From: Sodiomyces alkalinus F11
Lineage: Eukaryota > Ascomycota > Sordariomycetes > Glomerellales > Plectosphaerellaceae
DNA length: 64,000 nucleotides
Assembly: GCF_003711515.1 (NCBI RefSeq)
Contig: NW_021167085.1
Span: 869,649-933,648 of the forward strand
Reading direction: 5' to 3'
The notes beneath the pieces were generated by a model, which was given only the letters and a program-made list of their open reading frames with translations, was not told the origin of the DNA and ran no database searches. Below, in pieces: positions 34,791-47,100 of this stretch (positions are counted from its first letter, which is position 1; each line of letters starts with the position of its first letter). The translations under genes were made by a program, and so were the position numbers.

Positions 34791-35174
34791 AACACCCGCC
34801 GCAAGGTCGACTGGCTTACCGATAAGCTCACCGCCCGTGACTTCACCGTCTCGGCCATGCACGGCGATATGGACCAGTCTCAGCGTGATCTGATTATGAA
34901 GGAGTTCCGATCCGGCTCCTCCCGTGTCCTCATTGCCACTGATCTGCTTGCTCGTGGCATTGACGTTCAGCAGGTCTCGCTGGTCATCAACTACGACCTG
35001 CCCGCAAACCGCGAGAACTATATCCACCGTATCGGACGTGGTGGCCGATTCGGTCGTAAGGGTGTTGCCATCAACTTCGTTACTGCCGAGGATGTTCGTA
35101 TGATGCGCGAGATTGAGCAGTTCTACAGCACCCAGATCGAGGAGATGCCCATGAACGTCGCTGACCTCATCTAA
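33506..35174 (+). CDS. tif1: Translation initiation factor eIF4A (DEAD-box RNA helicase)
   Basis: Seven coding exons (33,506-33,530; 33,645-33,670; 33,723-33,785; 33,893-33,899; 33,971-34,018; 34,093-34,451; 34,521-35,174) encode 393 aa. All introns are GT-AG. Exon 4 is only 7 nt and supplies Gly-Phe plus one base of Glu in the Q-motif region ([16 protein letters not shown]). Helicase motifs are complete: AQSGTGKT (I), PTRELA (Ia), TPGR (Ib), DEAD (II), SAT (III), ARGID (V), HRIGRGGR (VI). The family unwinds 5' UTR structure as part of eIF4F in the cytoplasm. The length matches yeast Tif1 (395 aa). Six introns crowded into the first 1 kb fit a highly expressed gene with intron-rich 5' end. 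Product assignment is certain. Confidence 0.97.
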
Positions 35175-35835
35175 TAAAAAAAAAATATCGAGGAGACGAG
35201 ATTCCTGTCCTGGTCATCGCACATTGGCGGTGTCATAGGGCGGCGGCTTTGCATTTTTGGGTGGAGTATTCGTGAGACTTCGCAAGGGCTTTTTGATTGT
35301 CTATAGAGTGGTCGAGGCTACCTGGGTAGAGAGCCGCGTGGCCGCGGCTACCTGCGGTGAGTTTCGGCCGTGGCTCACGGGGTAGCAACCAAAAAGTGGC
35401 TTCATGGCATGCGGAGAGGACACATGGGTTTCCTTCGGCACCTTTAATGCTTTCCGAAGGTGCAGGCCCATACATCGAGAGTATGGATCGGGGGCATGAC
35501 TGTATTTTCGGTTTTCAGATAGTCTCTCAACTTATTCAGTTAAGGAAAATCATGAATGTTTTTTTGTCAGTACCTTGTTGGTCAAACTACCTAGGTACTT
35601 TAGGAATTATATGGCAATGGGAGTTGAGTATTTTACTAGCACACGAGGTCCGAATTTCCAGTCATCTATCTCCAAACTGAACCAACGGACACATGTCCTG
35701 CTAAACACACCAAGTCCTTGCGCTGCTGCCGAAATCAAAGAACAGGGTAGCACTCTAAGAGTGCGACTTCTGACAACCGCTGTAGCCTGTGTCTGGTCGG
35801 CTTACCTGGGATATGCAGTTAAATGACGGCGAGGT
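35175..35835. other. Convergent 3' intergenic region (eIF4A / cytidine deaminase)
   Basis: This is 661 bp between converging genes. An A-run follows the eIF4A stop at 35,178. A TACCTAGGTAC palindrome lies at 35,588-35,598. No gene is seen. Confidence 0.4.
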
Positions 35836-36592
35836 TCACGTCTGCGGCCGATTGGCCTCGAGAACTTCGGGTGAAGGCAACACATCCGGCCCGAAAGATA
35901 ATGGTAAGAGCTGCGAAATGCATTCTGTTAGTCGCCTCAAGGCAAGTGAAGTTCCTCCCTGGAACTACCCCCTCGTCTCAAGGGATGTTGCATATCGCAC
36001 CTCGGAAATCGTCATCGTAGCGTATTCACCCTTGATGTTGAACATGAAAATGGGCGTCTCGAGATCACAGAATTCCCGTATGCTGCCGATGTTCGAGATC
36101 ATCAGCCGGTTTCCACAAGAGTGGCCTCCATTTCCCCTCCTCGCCGTCTTCTTATATTTTATACGAGGTTGTCAAGNNNNNNNNNNCCCCCAACAAAGCG
36201 ACTCCAAGAACAAGCCCATTCTTTATCAGGGAAACTTACAACTGCCTACACGCACCACATGGACTGCACGTTGCCTCTATGTCCGCGGCGACGCCGACTG
36301 CCTTGAAGCTGCGAATACCTTCCGTGACGGCTTTGCCCAAAGCGACGCGCTCTGCGCAGGTTCCTATGCCGTACGATGCGTTCTCAACGTTGGCGCCGTC
36401 GATCCACTGACCGTTGTTGGAGAGGAGCGTGGCGCCTACGCGAAACTTGCTATACGGGCAGTACGCCCTGCTCTTGGCGGCAACGGACCTCTCGTGGAGC
36501 GTTAGCAGCTCGTTTTCTGTGAGGCCGTACTTCTTCACGGTCTCCTCCCGATGTGACGGGTTCTGGATCGAATAGGTCTTGATGGCAGCCAT
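35836..36592 (-). CDS. cdd1: Cytidine deaminase (pyrimidine salvage)
   Basis: Three exons (36,592-36,240; 36,082-36,001; 35,910-35,836) encode 169 aa, within the usual size of homotetrameric CDAs. It hydrolyses cytidine/deoxycytidine to uridine/deoxyuridine. The zinc site is complete: Cys79 with catalytic Glu81 in GTCAERVALGKA, and Cys112/Cys115 in SPCGACRQ. Exon 1 ends inside ...CRQ-F and exon 2 continues IREFCDLETPIFMFNIKG, as in the family. Exon 3 gives LLPLSFGP followed by a short tail. Intron 1 (158 bp in this assembly) contains the ten-N gap at 36,177-36,186, so its true length is unknown but the coding sequence is complete. Confidence 0.93.
36177..36186. other. Assembly gap (10 N)
   Basis: Ten N bases lie inside intron 1 of the cytidine deaminase gene. 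The flanks are unique sequence. The gap size may be a placeholder. Confidence 0.99.
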
Positions 36593-38014
36593 GTCGCGCG
36601 AGTTTGACGGATTTCACTGTCAAATACGGAGTACGAAGTACAACTACTAGTGGTAGCGATAGGGTCAAGGAGGGGATGGATGAGCTTATTAGTGAGGGAC
36701 CGGGATGGCAGAGAGGTGGGGTTGCGATAACAGATACTCGACCCCTGCTCATTCCGAGCGATTGTGCACGACCAACGACATGGGCGATGATGGCCGATGG
36801 TCCTGGGGGTACAAGAAAGTCAGCGACAATGTCCGCCAGCAGTCCGAGTACCTGAGACAGTCAGGGCTCACGTTAACACGAAGAATTGCTGCAAAATCTT
36901 CGGTACAAAGCAACGGTTCTGGACGAAGGAGAACATGAAGTACCTACTCCGTACGCATACCCCAGGTAAGGTACTCAGCAAGGTACAGAGTTGTCTGGAG
37001 TACATGCCGCCTTACATGGTACATACAGTAAGGTACATGACCCGATAGTGCCCCTCTTCGCACCTTAGGTAATACGCTGTTCAAAGGAGACGAGTGAAAA
37101 ACTAAAAAATATCTAGGTATACATATACCCGCCCTACCCTACCTCTGTCATAATATACCAGGAAGTAAGGAACCTGACTCGATGAAAATAAAAAGCCTAC
37201 TTTGGTACCTGACGCGGTGCCGGGGATCAAATATTTGGGCCGGAAAACAAAGGCGTCGAAATCCGGCTATTGTGGGGGCGAGGTTGTTACTGTTCCGTAA
37301 GGAGGTACTTGCCGCCTTAGTAGTTTTGCAATGGGTTTTGCCCATGATGTACTTTACAGCCGGGTAACCTCTAGTGCTCCCGCCACTACGAATTGCTGGG
37401 CGGATCGAAAGTCTTCCACCTTCTTCCATGGATGGAACATGGAAGCAGGAGGTGACCCGCCAGCGACATCCCTTTATTTTGGAAAATCAACAAGACTGCT
37501 ACTTGTAGTTTTTGCAGTTTTTGCCTTGTGCCTGGGAACCTTCCAGCTTCTTCCGACTCTCCCTCCCCACGCCGACATAACTTGGGTGATTTCTTGCTGA
37601 ATTGATTATTGTTCCCATTACACACACAATTCAAAATTTCCAGTCCAACCCTTAATCAAGGTTCCGCGGCGTCTTCGATTTCCATCTCCATCTCCGGCTT
37701 TTACAGTAAGACATTGCTTTTCCCCCGAGCATTAGTGCCAACTCTTCTCTTGACCTCAAGTTCTGCTACACCTTGTTTTGTCTTTTCTTGCTCCTTTACC
37801 TACGCGATTTCTCGAGCGCGCTCCGTTTTGTTAGGGGCAGAAGCATCTTGCGATCATCTCTTCGCCTCCCTCAACACTGTCGAAAGCAATATTCTCTTAC
37901 TGATATCTAGGCCTATCTAGGCCCCTCCATCCATCGAGGATCTCCTCAACGCCCTCTCTTCGAAACCATTCGCCACGCTTTTCCCCCTATAATCTTCGTT
38001 GATCGACTGGAAAA
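36593..38014. promoter_or_regulatory. Divergent intergenic region of cytidine deaminase and DnaJ genes
   Basis: This is 1.4 kb between diverging start codons. It carries TACGGAGTAC at 36,625-36,634 and TACTCCGTAC at 36,945-36,954. The last 400 bp are pyrimidine-rich, suggesting a long 5' leader of the DnaJ mRNA. Heat-shock elements were not clear to me. No gene is seen. Confidence 0.4.
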
Positions 38015-39487
38015 ATGGTCAAAGAGACTAAGTTCTACGACATTCTACTTGTATGTTCTGGATAATTTACTCCCTGACATGTCAACCGGACTGCAACTCA
38101 CTCGCTTGTAGGTCTCGCCAACGGCTACCGAACAGGAGCTGAAGAAGGCATACAAAACGGGCGCCCTCAAGTACCATCCTGGTATGTTATGTTCCTGTCC
38201 GTTCGGGTTTGCGACAAACCGTATTGACTCTGGTCACAGATAAGAATGCCCACAATCCCGCCGCCGAAGAGAAGTTCAAGGAAATCTCTCATGCCTACGA
38301 AGTCCTATCCGACCCTCAGAAGCGCAGCGTCTACGACCAATATGGCGAGGCTGGCCTTGAGGGCGGCGCAGGAGGAGGTGGCATGGCCGCCGAGGACCTG
38401 TTTGCGCAGTTCTTTGGCGGAGGTGGTGGTTTCGGCGGCATGTTCGGCGGTGGCATGCAAAACCGAGGTCCGCCCAAGGCTCGCACCATCCACCACACGC
38501 ACAAGGTCTCCCTGGAGGACATTTATCGCGGCAAGATCTCCAAGCTCGCCCTCCAACGGTCCATCATCTGCCCGAAGTGCGACGGTCGCGGCGGCAAGGA
38601 GGGCGCAGTTAAGCGATGCGCTGGCTGCGACGGCCATGGTATGAAGACCATGATGCGACAGATGGGACCCATGATCCAGCGCTTCCAGACTGTCTGTCCC
38701 GACTGTCAAGGCGAGGGAGAGATCATCAACAATAAGGACCGCTGCAAGAACTGCGGCGGCAAGAAGACCGTCGTCGACCGGAAGGTCCTTCACGTTCATG
38801 TTGATCGGGGTGTGAAGAGCGGCACCAAGGTCGAGTTCCGTGGTGAAGGCGATCAAGCCCCTGGTATCCAGGCAGGCGATGTTGTCTTTGAGATTGAGCA
38901 AAAGCCCCACGCGCGTTTCGTCCGCAAGGATGACGATCTTCTCTATAAGGCGGAGATTGAGCTCGTGACTGCGCTAGCGGGAGGCACTCTCTTTATCGAG
39001 CACCTCGACGACAGGTGGCTCAGCATAGATATTCTTCCCGGAGAGGCAATCGCTCCAGGTTAGTTTTTTTCTTCTTCCTTTTTTGTTTCTTTTTTCTTTT
39101 TCCTCCGTTTTCCTTGTCCCAAGTTTCTCTCGAAAGGCATCGGCTGACCATCCCCATGCAGATGCTGTCAAGATGGTCCGCGGCCAAGGCATGCCGTCCT
39201 ATCGGCACCACGATTTCGGCAACCTCTTCATCCAGTTCAACGTCAAGTTCCCCGAGAAGAATTGGATGCAAGACGAAGCCGGCTTTGAGGCTCTCCGCAA
39301 ATTGCTTCCGCCCCCGGCTCAGCCCCCGACGCCACCAGATGCTATGACCGAGCCGGCAGACTTGGAAGATATCGAAAACGCGTCACAGGCCAGGGTGTTC
39401 GGAGGCGGCGCCGGCGGTGGTGGAATGGACGAGGACGATGAAGACGGCCACCCTCATGCTGAGCGTGTGCAGTGCGCATCCCAGTAG
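38015..39487 (+). CDS. ydj1: Class A J-domain protein, YDJ1/MAS5 type (Hsp40)
   Basis: Four exons (38,015-38,050; 38,112-38,181; 38,240-39,058; 39,162-39,487) encode 416 aa. The J domain occupies residues 1-70; its HPD motif is split by intron 2 after HP and the first base of Asp. A Gly/Phe-rich region follows (about 75-105). Four CxxCxGxG repeats (CPKCDGRG, CAGCDGHG, CPDCQGEG, CKNCGGKK) form the zinc-binding region at about 145-215, and the substrate-binding C-domains follow. The protein ends CASQ, a farnesylation CaaX box identical to that of yeast Ydj1, so membrane anchoring at the ER/mitochondrial face is expected. It is a co-chaperone of cytosolic Hsp70. The fourth zinc repeat ends GG-K-K instead of G-G, as in relatives. 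Confidence 0.96.
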
Positions 39488-40011
39488 AGGAAAGAAGTAA
39501 GCGCTACGTATGATGAATTTTGATGATGACGGCATTCTTTCGGCGTGCAGGGAGGATCTGGAGAGGAGGTACGATCGTCCCTAGGCGTTCCGCGCCTACC
39601 AAGCGAAAAAGACAGGAAGTGGGCAGTCTGCTCTGGACATATCCGGTGGCGGATTATGAAAAGAGGATGCCATGCCGTGAGATTGGGATGTCCTAGTGGT
39701 TGTGGCTCGGGCTCCTTCATCTTGTCTCGAGCACATCGGGCATTGTACACCTTCGCGCAGGTCAGGCGAGACGTTGTTCCTACGCGGCTTGCTAGTCTCA
39801 GAACACTCATGATGGCTTGGCTTTCTCTTATTATTTCTTTTTTCTTATTCTTTCGGATCTCGACAATGTTCGGGGTTTGTTTGGGTCGGGGAAGGGCGTT
39901 AAGAGACACAATAGAGGATAGTGTGATATGAACTTCTTTTTTTAGTATCTGGTTTTCTTTAACCTTTCACCTACCGCACCGTGTTTCTCCAAACGAGTTT
40001 ACTATATTGCG
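39488..40011. other. Convergent 3' intergenic region (DnaJ / TRM82)
   Basis: This is 524 bp between two stop codons holding both 3' UTRs. T-rich tracts at about 39,830-39,860 and 39,930-39,960 could serve termination. No gene is seen. Confidence 0.4.
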
Positions 40012-41954
40012 CTATTCGTGGCCTGGTCTGTCTGCTTCAGTACCTACTGATGGTGCCATACCTTGTTCTTCTTCAGCGCCTCTTTCATCGCCATTGCTGT
40101 CCAGAGATTGCTTGCGCAGATCTTCTACATTGTAAAGCAGCGCCCGGACATCGTCTTCAGAGACGTCTGCCTCATCGGCGTATAATCCGCTATCCTCGAC
40201 TTCGAACAGGATATCGACACCAAAGGAACCCTGGCGCCAGACGAGCGACATGATGCGCGGGGTCGTAGTCACCATGCCGGTTATGTCCAGAGCCACGAGG
40301 AGCTTTGAGAGCGCTCCTTGCTCGGTGTACACATGAGTCAGGTCAAGTGGTGTACCGGGACAAAGATAGGTCTGCACATGGACAAGTGACGAGTCGTCGG
40401 CGATTCGGAGAACGAAAATATACGGAACGCTACGGTCACGGTTAGTCAAAGAAATCAAATGAGGGGGGGGGACGGAAGAAAATGTAGAGGAACGGGGAAC
40501 GAACTCTTCGCAGATGGCAAAGACGAATGGTGTCTCCTTGCCATCATACTGGACTGTCGTGGAGGAGACATGAGAGACAGCAATTTTCGAAGCTCTGGGT
40601 GCTACACGCTTTGCACGTCCCAGCAAGTCGAACTTCCCGAGCAGCCGGCCCCGTTCCCAGTCCCACACGAAAAGCTCGTCATCACCGCCTCCGGAGATGA
40701 GCAGGTCCGGGCGCGCAGGCGGAATAGCGAGGCCGGTGACGAAGTGCTTGTGGCCCAAGCAGAAGCCCTCGATGACGTGCGTCTGCGGCATGTACCGCGA
40801 CACACGGATGTGCTCGTCCCTGTCGGCGGTGATGATGTAACGGCGTCCTTCACTCTGAGCCAGGCACATGGCCGTGAGGAGAGAAACGTGGCCTATGACC
40901 AGGTTGTGCTCGAAGGTCGGCCTGTCGGAATGGATGCCCTCCCGGGCCTCCTGGTCGGCTTTTGCGGCCCAGAGGCGCTGCTGCTCCAGGGCCTTGAGGT
41001 TACGCTGCGAGTGGACGGTGAAATTGGTGGCTTCGGGCTTCCATGCCTTGTTGGCAGAGGGAGCGGGAGTAGAGCGGGAGGAAAGGGTGTTCTCGGTGGA
41101 GCCGTCCAGTGATGCAAGCAGGGGGAGAGTGTATACGTCGCCGAACTTATCGCCGCAAAGGATGGTCTTGTTGTCTACGCTTATGAGGACAGCGTTTGGG
41201 CGCTTAGGCATGGGCCTATGGCAAGAGATTAGATTCCTGAATTCCTACCCATCAAGACAAAAGGGACAGCGAAAAGAAAGGGGGGACCAGGCGGGGTGGC
41301 CAACCTCTGGCTGAGCTGGGTGAGAGTTCCGTTGCCGTCGTGCTCGAAGACCCAAATAGTCTTGTCGTGTCCAGAGGTGGCTAGGAGGTGACTACCAGTG
41401 CTTGTAACCGCCATCTGGGTGATGATGGGTTGATCTGGGACCTTGCCGTAGCCGTGTCTGAGATTGGGACCCGTCTTCCGATCTCTTCTCGCCCTCTTCT
41501 TCTGTCTCCTGCTTTTGGGACCGGTCTCCTTAGACTCATCCCCACTCGCCGGCTCATCCATATCCATGACAGTGTTGTCATCGTCCTTGCTCTGGCCAGG
41601 CTCAAGGTCGTCGGTAAGCCTCTGTCTCTTAGCAGGAGGCCCGTTATTATCATCCGATTCCTCATAGTCCTCCTCCTGGGCAGAGGTGAGAGTTGCAGCC
41701 ACTGCACTCAGGTTAGACTCAGCTTCGGGTTGAGACTGAGCCTGAGCTTCAACCAGCCTCTCGACGTCTGGGTGCTTCCATGTTGAGATGTGCGAACCGT
41801 CGTGTAAACTGAATGAATGGATCTTCCCCCCCTTTGCGGCGAACAATACTCGACCACAGGGCTTGAGACGGTTGTAAGGCAGTTTCATGTTGGAGCTGTA
41901 GACATTCTGCAGGTAATTTAAGAGAGCCAATTCGACTATAGATGAGGAAGACAT
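40012..41954 (-). CDS. trm82: TRM82-type WD40 subunit of tRNA (guanine-N7)-methyltransferase
   Basis: Two exons (41,954-41,305 and 41,215-40,012; 89-bp intron GTTGGC...CATAG) encode 617 aa. Trm82 is the non-catalytic partner of Trm8, which makes m7G46 in tRNA variable loops. The beginning (MKLPYNRLKPCGRVLFAA and GKIHSFSLHDG) forms the first blade. An acidic/basic nuclear-localisation-like insert (about residues 85-155, with KSRRQKKRARRDRK) follows. Further WD blades include LLATSGHDKTIWVFEHD, GHVSLLTAMCL, IITADRDEHIRVSRY, GHKHFVTGLAI and ISGGGDDELFVWDWERG. The tail (550-617) is charged. An internal Met at 41,888 (MKLPYNRL) is closer to the usual start of the family; which ATG is used cannot be decided here. 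It shares a promoter region with ribosomal protein P0. Confidence 0.9.
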
Positions 41955-42422
41955 CTGGGGCCTCTATATCGTCTCATCAACTGTGTTGATATGGAGGGGA
42001 TGAAGGGCTCTGGCGGTATTGAAAATCGGCGCTTGAAGTTAATAAACTGCGAGAGATAAATCTGAACTCGACCGAGCTGCCAAGAAAAGAGTGACATTTG
42101 GTCATGTACCACCCTCCAGTCAAGGTACGAAGGTACGGAGCATATACTGGAAGTAGAGTAGCTTAGGTAATACGGAGTACGTGTACGTACAAAATAAACG
42201 CTATGACGCTAAGATTTATAATGGAACTATTCCTTATGTGGACTAGCAGCTGCTTGCCCTAACCGGAGCTGCAGACACACCAATGTTTTCGAAATACTTT
42301 CGCGATTTGGGAACGAGCCTCATCCTCTTCCCGACACACCAACCCCCCCCAAGCTCAAAAACCCAACAATCTCATACCAATCAATTTGCCCTTAAACATC
42401 CTGCCTTCATCTATAAGAAGAT
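41955..42422. promoter_or_regulatory. Divergent promoter region of TRM82 and ribosomal protein P0
   Basis: This is 468 bp between diverging translation-factor genes. TACGGAGTAC occurs at 42,171-42,180. A CCCTAACC box lies at 42,257-42,264, the telomere-repeat-like element found in many fungal ribosomal protein promoters. A C/A-rich leader follows it. Confidence 0.5.
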
Positions 42423-43648
42423 ATGGGGGGCAAATCTGCAAACAAGGCCGGGTACTTCGACAAGCTCAAGGGCTTGCTCGAGGACCACAAGTCGGTCTTC
42501 ATCGTCACGGTCGACAGTATGTCCAGACGAAGCAACCAAAAGCACTTGAGATATACTGGAATCGAGTACTAACCAGGGCCATTTCGTTCACAGATGTCTC
42601 GTCCCAGCAGCTGCACCAGATCCGCCACGCTCTGCGTGGTGAGGCTACTATTCTGATGGGCAAGAACACCATGGTATGTCTGCCTCAAGTCCCGTCGAAT
42701 TTGAGGAACCGGCGTCTAACCTATTTTTTTTTCTCAATCGTATAGGTTCGCCGTGCTCTGAAGACCTTCGTCAACGATACCCCCGAGTATGAGCGTCTTC
42801 TGCCCCACATCAAGGGCAACATTGGCTTCGTCTTCACCAACGGCGACCTCAAGACGATCCGTGACAAGATCCTTGAGAACAGGGTTGCCGCTCCCGCCCG
42901 TGCTGGTGCCGTCGCCCCTGCCGACGTCTGGGTTCCTGGTATGGCACCTCCCGGAAACCCTCTTTAGGGCGCTCTTTGGCTGACATGATCGCTTTCTAGC
43001 TGGCAACACTGGTATGGAACCTGGCAAGACCTCCTTCTTCCAGGCCCTCGGTGTCCCCACCAAGATTGCCCGTGGTACCATTGATATTACCTCGGACCTG
43101 AGGCTCGTCGAGGCCAACACCAAGGTCGGCCCCTCCGAGGCTACCCTGCTCAACATGCTCAACATCTCCCCCTTCACCTACGGCATGGGCATTACCCAGG
43201 TCTACGACCAGGGCCAGACTTTCGAGCCCTTCGTCCTCGACGTTGGTGAGGAGCAGCTCCTCAAGACCTTCGCCAACGCCGTCACCACCATTGCCTGCGT
43301 CTCTCTCGCCATCAACTTCCCCACCATCCCCTCGGTCGTGCACTCGTTCTTCAACAGCTACAAGAACGTCCTCGCCGTTGCCGTCGAGACCGAGTACTCT
43401 TGGCCCGAGGTTGACGAGCTCAAGGACCGCATTGCCAACCCCGAGGCCTACGCCGCGGCCGCTCCTTCCGGTGCCGCTGCCGGCGGTGCCCAGGAGGAGA
43501 AGAAGGAGGAGAAGAAGGAAGAGTCGGAGGAGGAGTCGGACGAAGAGGGTGGCTTCGGCGATCTCTTGTATGACCCATCATCACCCAATTCCTACTGCCC
43601 CTTTTCTGCTCTGACGTACATACTGACTCGTGTCTTCCCAGCGGCTAA
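42423..43648 (+). CDS. rpp0: 60S acidic ribosomal protein P0 (uL10)
   Basis: Five exons (42,423-42,516; 42,594-42,673; 42,746-42,938; 43,000-43,567; 43,642-43,648) encode 313 aa. P0 anchors the P1/P2 dimers of the ribosomal stalk that recruit elongation factors. The body contains [68 protein letters not shown] and ISPFTYGM. An Ala/Gly hinge and an acidic Glu/Lys tail follow. The last coding exon is only 7 nt (C GGC TAA), so the end reads [10 protein letters not shown]. Without that splice the frame would run into unrelated residues. The end differs from the GFGLFD terminus of most stalk proteins. Confidence 0.95.
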
Positions 43649-44135
43649 ATGCGATGGCATACCCTCGGTGTTGTTCCGGCGGCTGTGTGGGCTTCGGTCG
43701 GGGTTTACGACGAAACGTGAATCTTTACGACGATTTCATAGATGGTTTGCTGGTCAATCAAGCCTACGCATTTGACAACGTGATGTTCCTAAATTCTACG
43801 TTCAGTTGCTGGACAAGGTGACATGTGTGTGCATGGTGTTTTCCACGCATATACGCGATCCTAAACACGAAGGTTAGTTCAGTTCTCTTTCGTCGAGTTT
43901 TCGACTTGATTTTTCACTTATCACAACCTTCTCCCGATGATTATCAACATGTACAGAGCTTTTTAACCCTGACTCTTCTTGATGACACCATACACACAAC
44001 AACCCTATGAGGGAGGCCTCTTTTACATTTTCTTTTGCTTTTGCATACTTGTTGTTGTTGGGGGTATCTGAGGCTAACCAACATCAAAAACAGAACCCAA
44101 TTACCCACCCACTCGACTCTGATTAAGAAGCTGAC
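43649..44135. other. Convergent 3' intergenic region (P0 / MSH1)
   Basis: This is 487 bp holding the P0 3' UTR and the end of MSH1. T-rich stretches at about 44,030-44,060 are candidate 3'-end signals. No gene is seen. Confidence 0.4.
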
Positions 44136-47100
44136 CTAACCAGCAGAAGACACCACTTCTGCAGGACTCCGGTGCTGACCTTGTGCATATCCATGCTCGT
44201 ATGTGTGTAGTGTTGTTTGTTGCTTCTCCAAGACGTCCTTCGCGACGCAAATTGCCGCCTCGGGCAGCCCTGCCAAGCGCGCCACTTTGAGCGCGTGGCT
44301 CTCTCTGTTGATACCCTTCCGTAGCTTGTGTACATAAACAAAAGCACCAGTTTCGTCCTCCTCAACGTCTGTACAATACATTTCAACTTGGCCACCTGTG
44401 CCCGTGCCGCCGCTGTCGGGGCCACCACACAGCCCTGACGCAGCAGCGAGGTCGGCCACGGAGTGAAAATGCGTCGCGAACAGCGAACGGCACTTGTTCA
44501 CCGTGACGAGGTGGTGCAGGCTGGCGAACGCGACGGCGGCGCCGTCTTCGGGTGTGGTGCCGCGGCCGATTTCGTCCATGATGACAAAGGACCTCGGCGT
44601 CGCGGCGCGTAGGATCTGCGCCGTCTCCAGCATCTCCACCATGAAAGTGCTCTGGTGGCGGTACAGGTTATCCGCGGACCCGACGCGGCTGAAGATGGCG
44701 TCCACGAGTCCCAGCTCCGCGTAGTCGGCGGGGACGTAGCATCCCACCTGGGCCAGAATGGTGATGAGGGCGTTTTGCCGTAAGAAGGTGCTCTTGCCGC
44801 CCATGTTCGGACCCGTGATGAGCCAGAGCCTTCCGTGGTGGGCGGACCCGGATCCCACGAGACAATCGTTCCGGACGAACGAGCGGCCCTGCTCGCGAAG
44901 CCCCCCTTCCACGGTGGGGTGCCGGCCGCCGATGATGGTGGTGGCGGTGGAGTGGTTGAGGCGCGGGCGGGAGAGCCCCTGTTCGAGGGCGAGGCGGGCG
45001 AAAGAGGTGGCGACGTCGAGCTCGTCGAGGACGGCGGCGTTGCGACGGAGCTTGACGAGGTTGAGGACGACCGATTCGCGGAGGGCCTGGAAGACGGCCT
45101 GCTCCTCGACGCGGATGGCGGCGCGGACTGCGTCGAGGCGCTGGCCGAGGGCGGTCCACTCGGGGAGGTGGAACGACCGGGTCGAACGGCTCGCGGAGAT
45201 GGAGCGGCCGACGTCGGCGACGGCGAGGGCCCGCGCGTCCTTGCCCCGGACGTGGCAGATGTGGCCGAGGCCCGGGGTCCAGCGCAGCGTCAGGCTGGCG
45301 GCGTCGTGCCGCTCGCGGAGGGTCTCGATGAGGTTCGCCTTCTCGGCGTGCAGGGCGGCGAGCTCGTCGTGCAGGCGGCGGAGGGAGGGGCTGGCGGACG
45401 GCCTCATGACCCAGGCCTCGTTGTCGTTGGCGTAGTGCTCGCGCACCGAGGTCGGGCGTGCCTTGGCGCTCTTCTTGGCCGCCCCTTTGGGGAGGGCGGC
45501 GGCTACGTCGTCGGGGGAGCCCTCGGCGCTGATGATGTCCTGCGCGAGGGCCATCATCTGGTTGGTCTCGCCGTCTTCAATTTCATGCTGGTGTACGATG
45601 CCTTCCTCGTCAATGGCCTCTCGGATACGGCGTGCCAATTTGAGCGGCTCCTCGAGGTTGAGGCGGCTGGCCATGGTAGAGAGACAACAATGTGTGTCTG
45701 TGTCTGTATCGGCGGTTGTATCCGCTGTTGGGGCGGGAGATGGCTTGGTGAGCCAATTGGCGATGCCCTCGGTTGCATCTACCGTGGCGGCGAGGGCCAG
45801 CAGGTCGTCCGGGTCTCCTCTTCCGAGGGCGAACTTCTGCACGAGGCGCTGCGAGTCGTGGGTCCGTCGTAGCAAGAGGGTAATGACATCGCGCAGATCG
45901 CCGTGGGCGATGAAGCGCGCAACGAGCTCTTGCCGGGACTCTATAACCTCGAGCGAGGTAGAAGGTGCGCTCAACCACTCGTTCAGCAGCCTCGTGCCAC
46001 TCTTGGTCACGGTGCGTCTGATGGCGTGAAGCAAGCTCCCGCGGTACCAGCCATCCCGGATGGTCTGCTTGACCTCCAGAGCGCGCATGCTGTTCTTGTC
46101 GATGCTCATGATCTGCATGGCCTCATGGCGGAGTGGGGGCTGGAGCTTCATGCTCGTGCCCTGGAGGCGGTCCTTGACGTAGTGGAGGAGGAGACTACCG
46201 GCCGCCACCTCGTGGTTCGTGAATGCCCGGGCGGTGTCGGAGGGGATTTCGGATTCGAGCAACGGCACCCAGTCGGCGAGAGACGTCATCTCGCCCATGG
46301 GACTGTAGGTAACGAGATGGCGATCTTCGGCCAGGACGGAGAACAAGCCATGGTCTCGGTTGGACTGCAAATCCTTGTCAAGGACGACCTCCCTGGGGGA
46401 AATGCGGGATAGCGCAGAAGATAGAGAAGAGAGGTCAGCGGCCTGGGTAAAGAACTGACCCGTGGAGAGATCCAGCCAGGCTAGTCCTAGAGGCAAGGAG
46501 TCCAAAGCAGCCGCTGCAGGCAGGGAAGAAGGGGACGGGCCAATGGTCTTGGTCTCCGGTGTAGCTGCCGGCAGTGCAGATGGTGGCGTTTCGCCCAGCG
46601 GAGATGCGTGGATAGCCAAGACAAAGTTATTGACATAGGGATCCATAAAGTTCTCATCGATCAGCGTCCCCGGGGTGATGATCCGAGCGACTCTCCGATC
46701 ATGCATAAGACCCCCGGACTTGATCTTGTCCGGGGCGTTATTGGGAAACTCCTCGGCCACAGCGACATAGCGGTTCAGATCTTGGACGAGGATCTTGAGG
46801 AACCTATCAAGCTGGAAGAAGGGAAAGCCGGCCTACGAGACAATGTCAGAGGTGACATCACTCGCACATACGTGGGATGAACAATCGGACGGGGAGCAGG
46901 TAGGGTGCTAGAAACCAAGGGCCTCCCGCGTCTCACGCCCGTGGAGGGGCGGAGGGAGGTTTGATCCCCCCCCCCCCAAGTGCCGAGATCTCAAGGGCGC
47001 GGGACGATTTGTGGGGAAGAAGGGAAAGGGGAGGTCAGGGGTCGATGGAATTTAGGGGTGGTGTATGTATGTGGCTTACCATAGAAACAGGCCCGGCATT

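Noticed and set aside
44835..45872. Plus-strand frame of 345 codons
   Set aside because: Antisense shadow of GC-rich MSH1 exon 2; the minus strand carries clear MutS motifs over the same bases.
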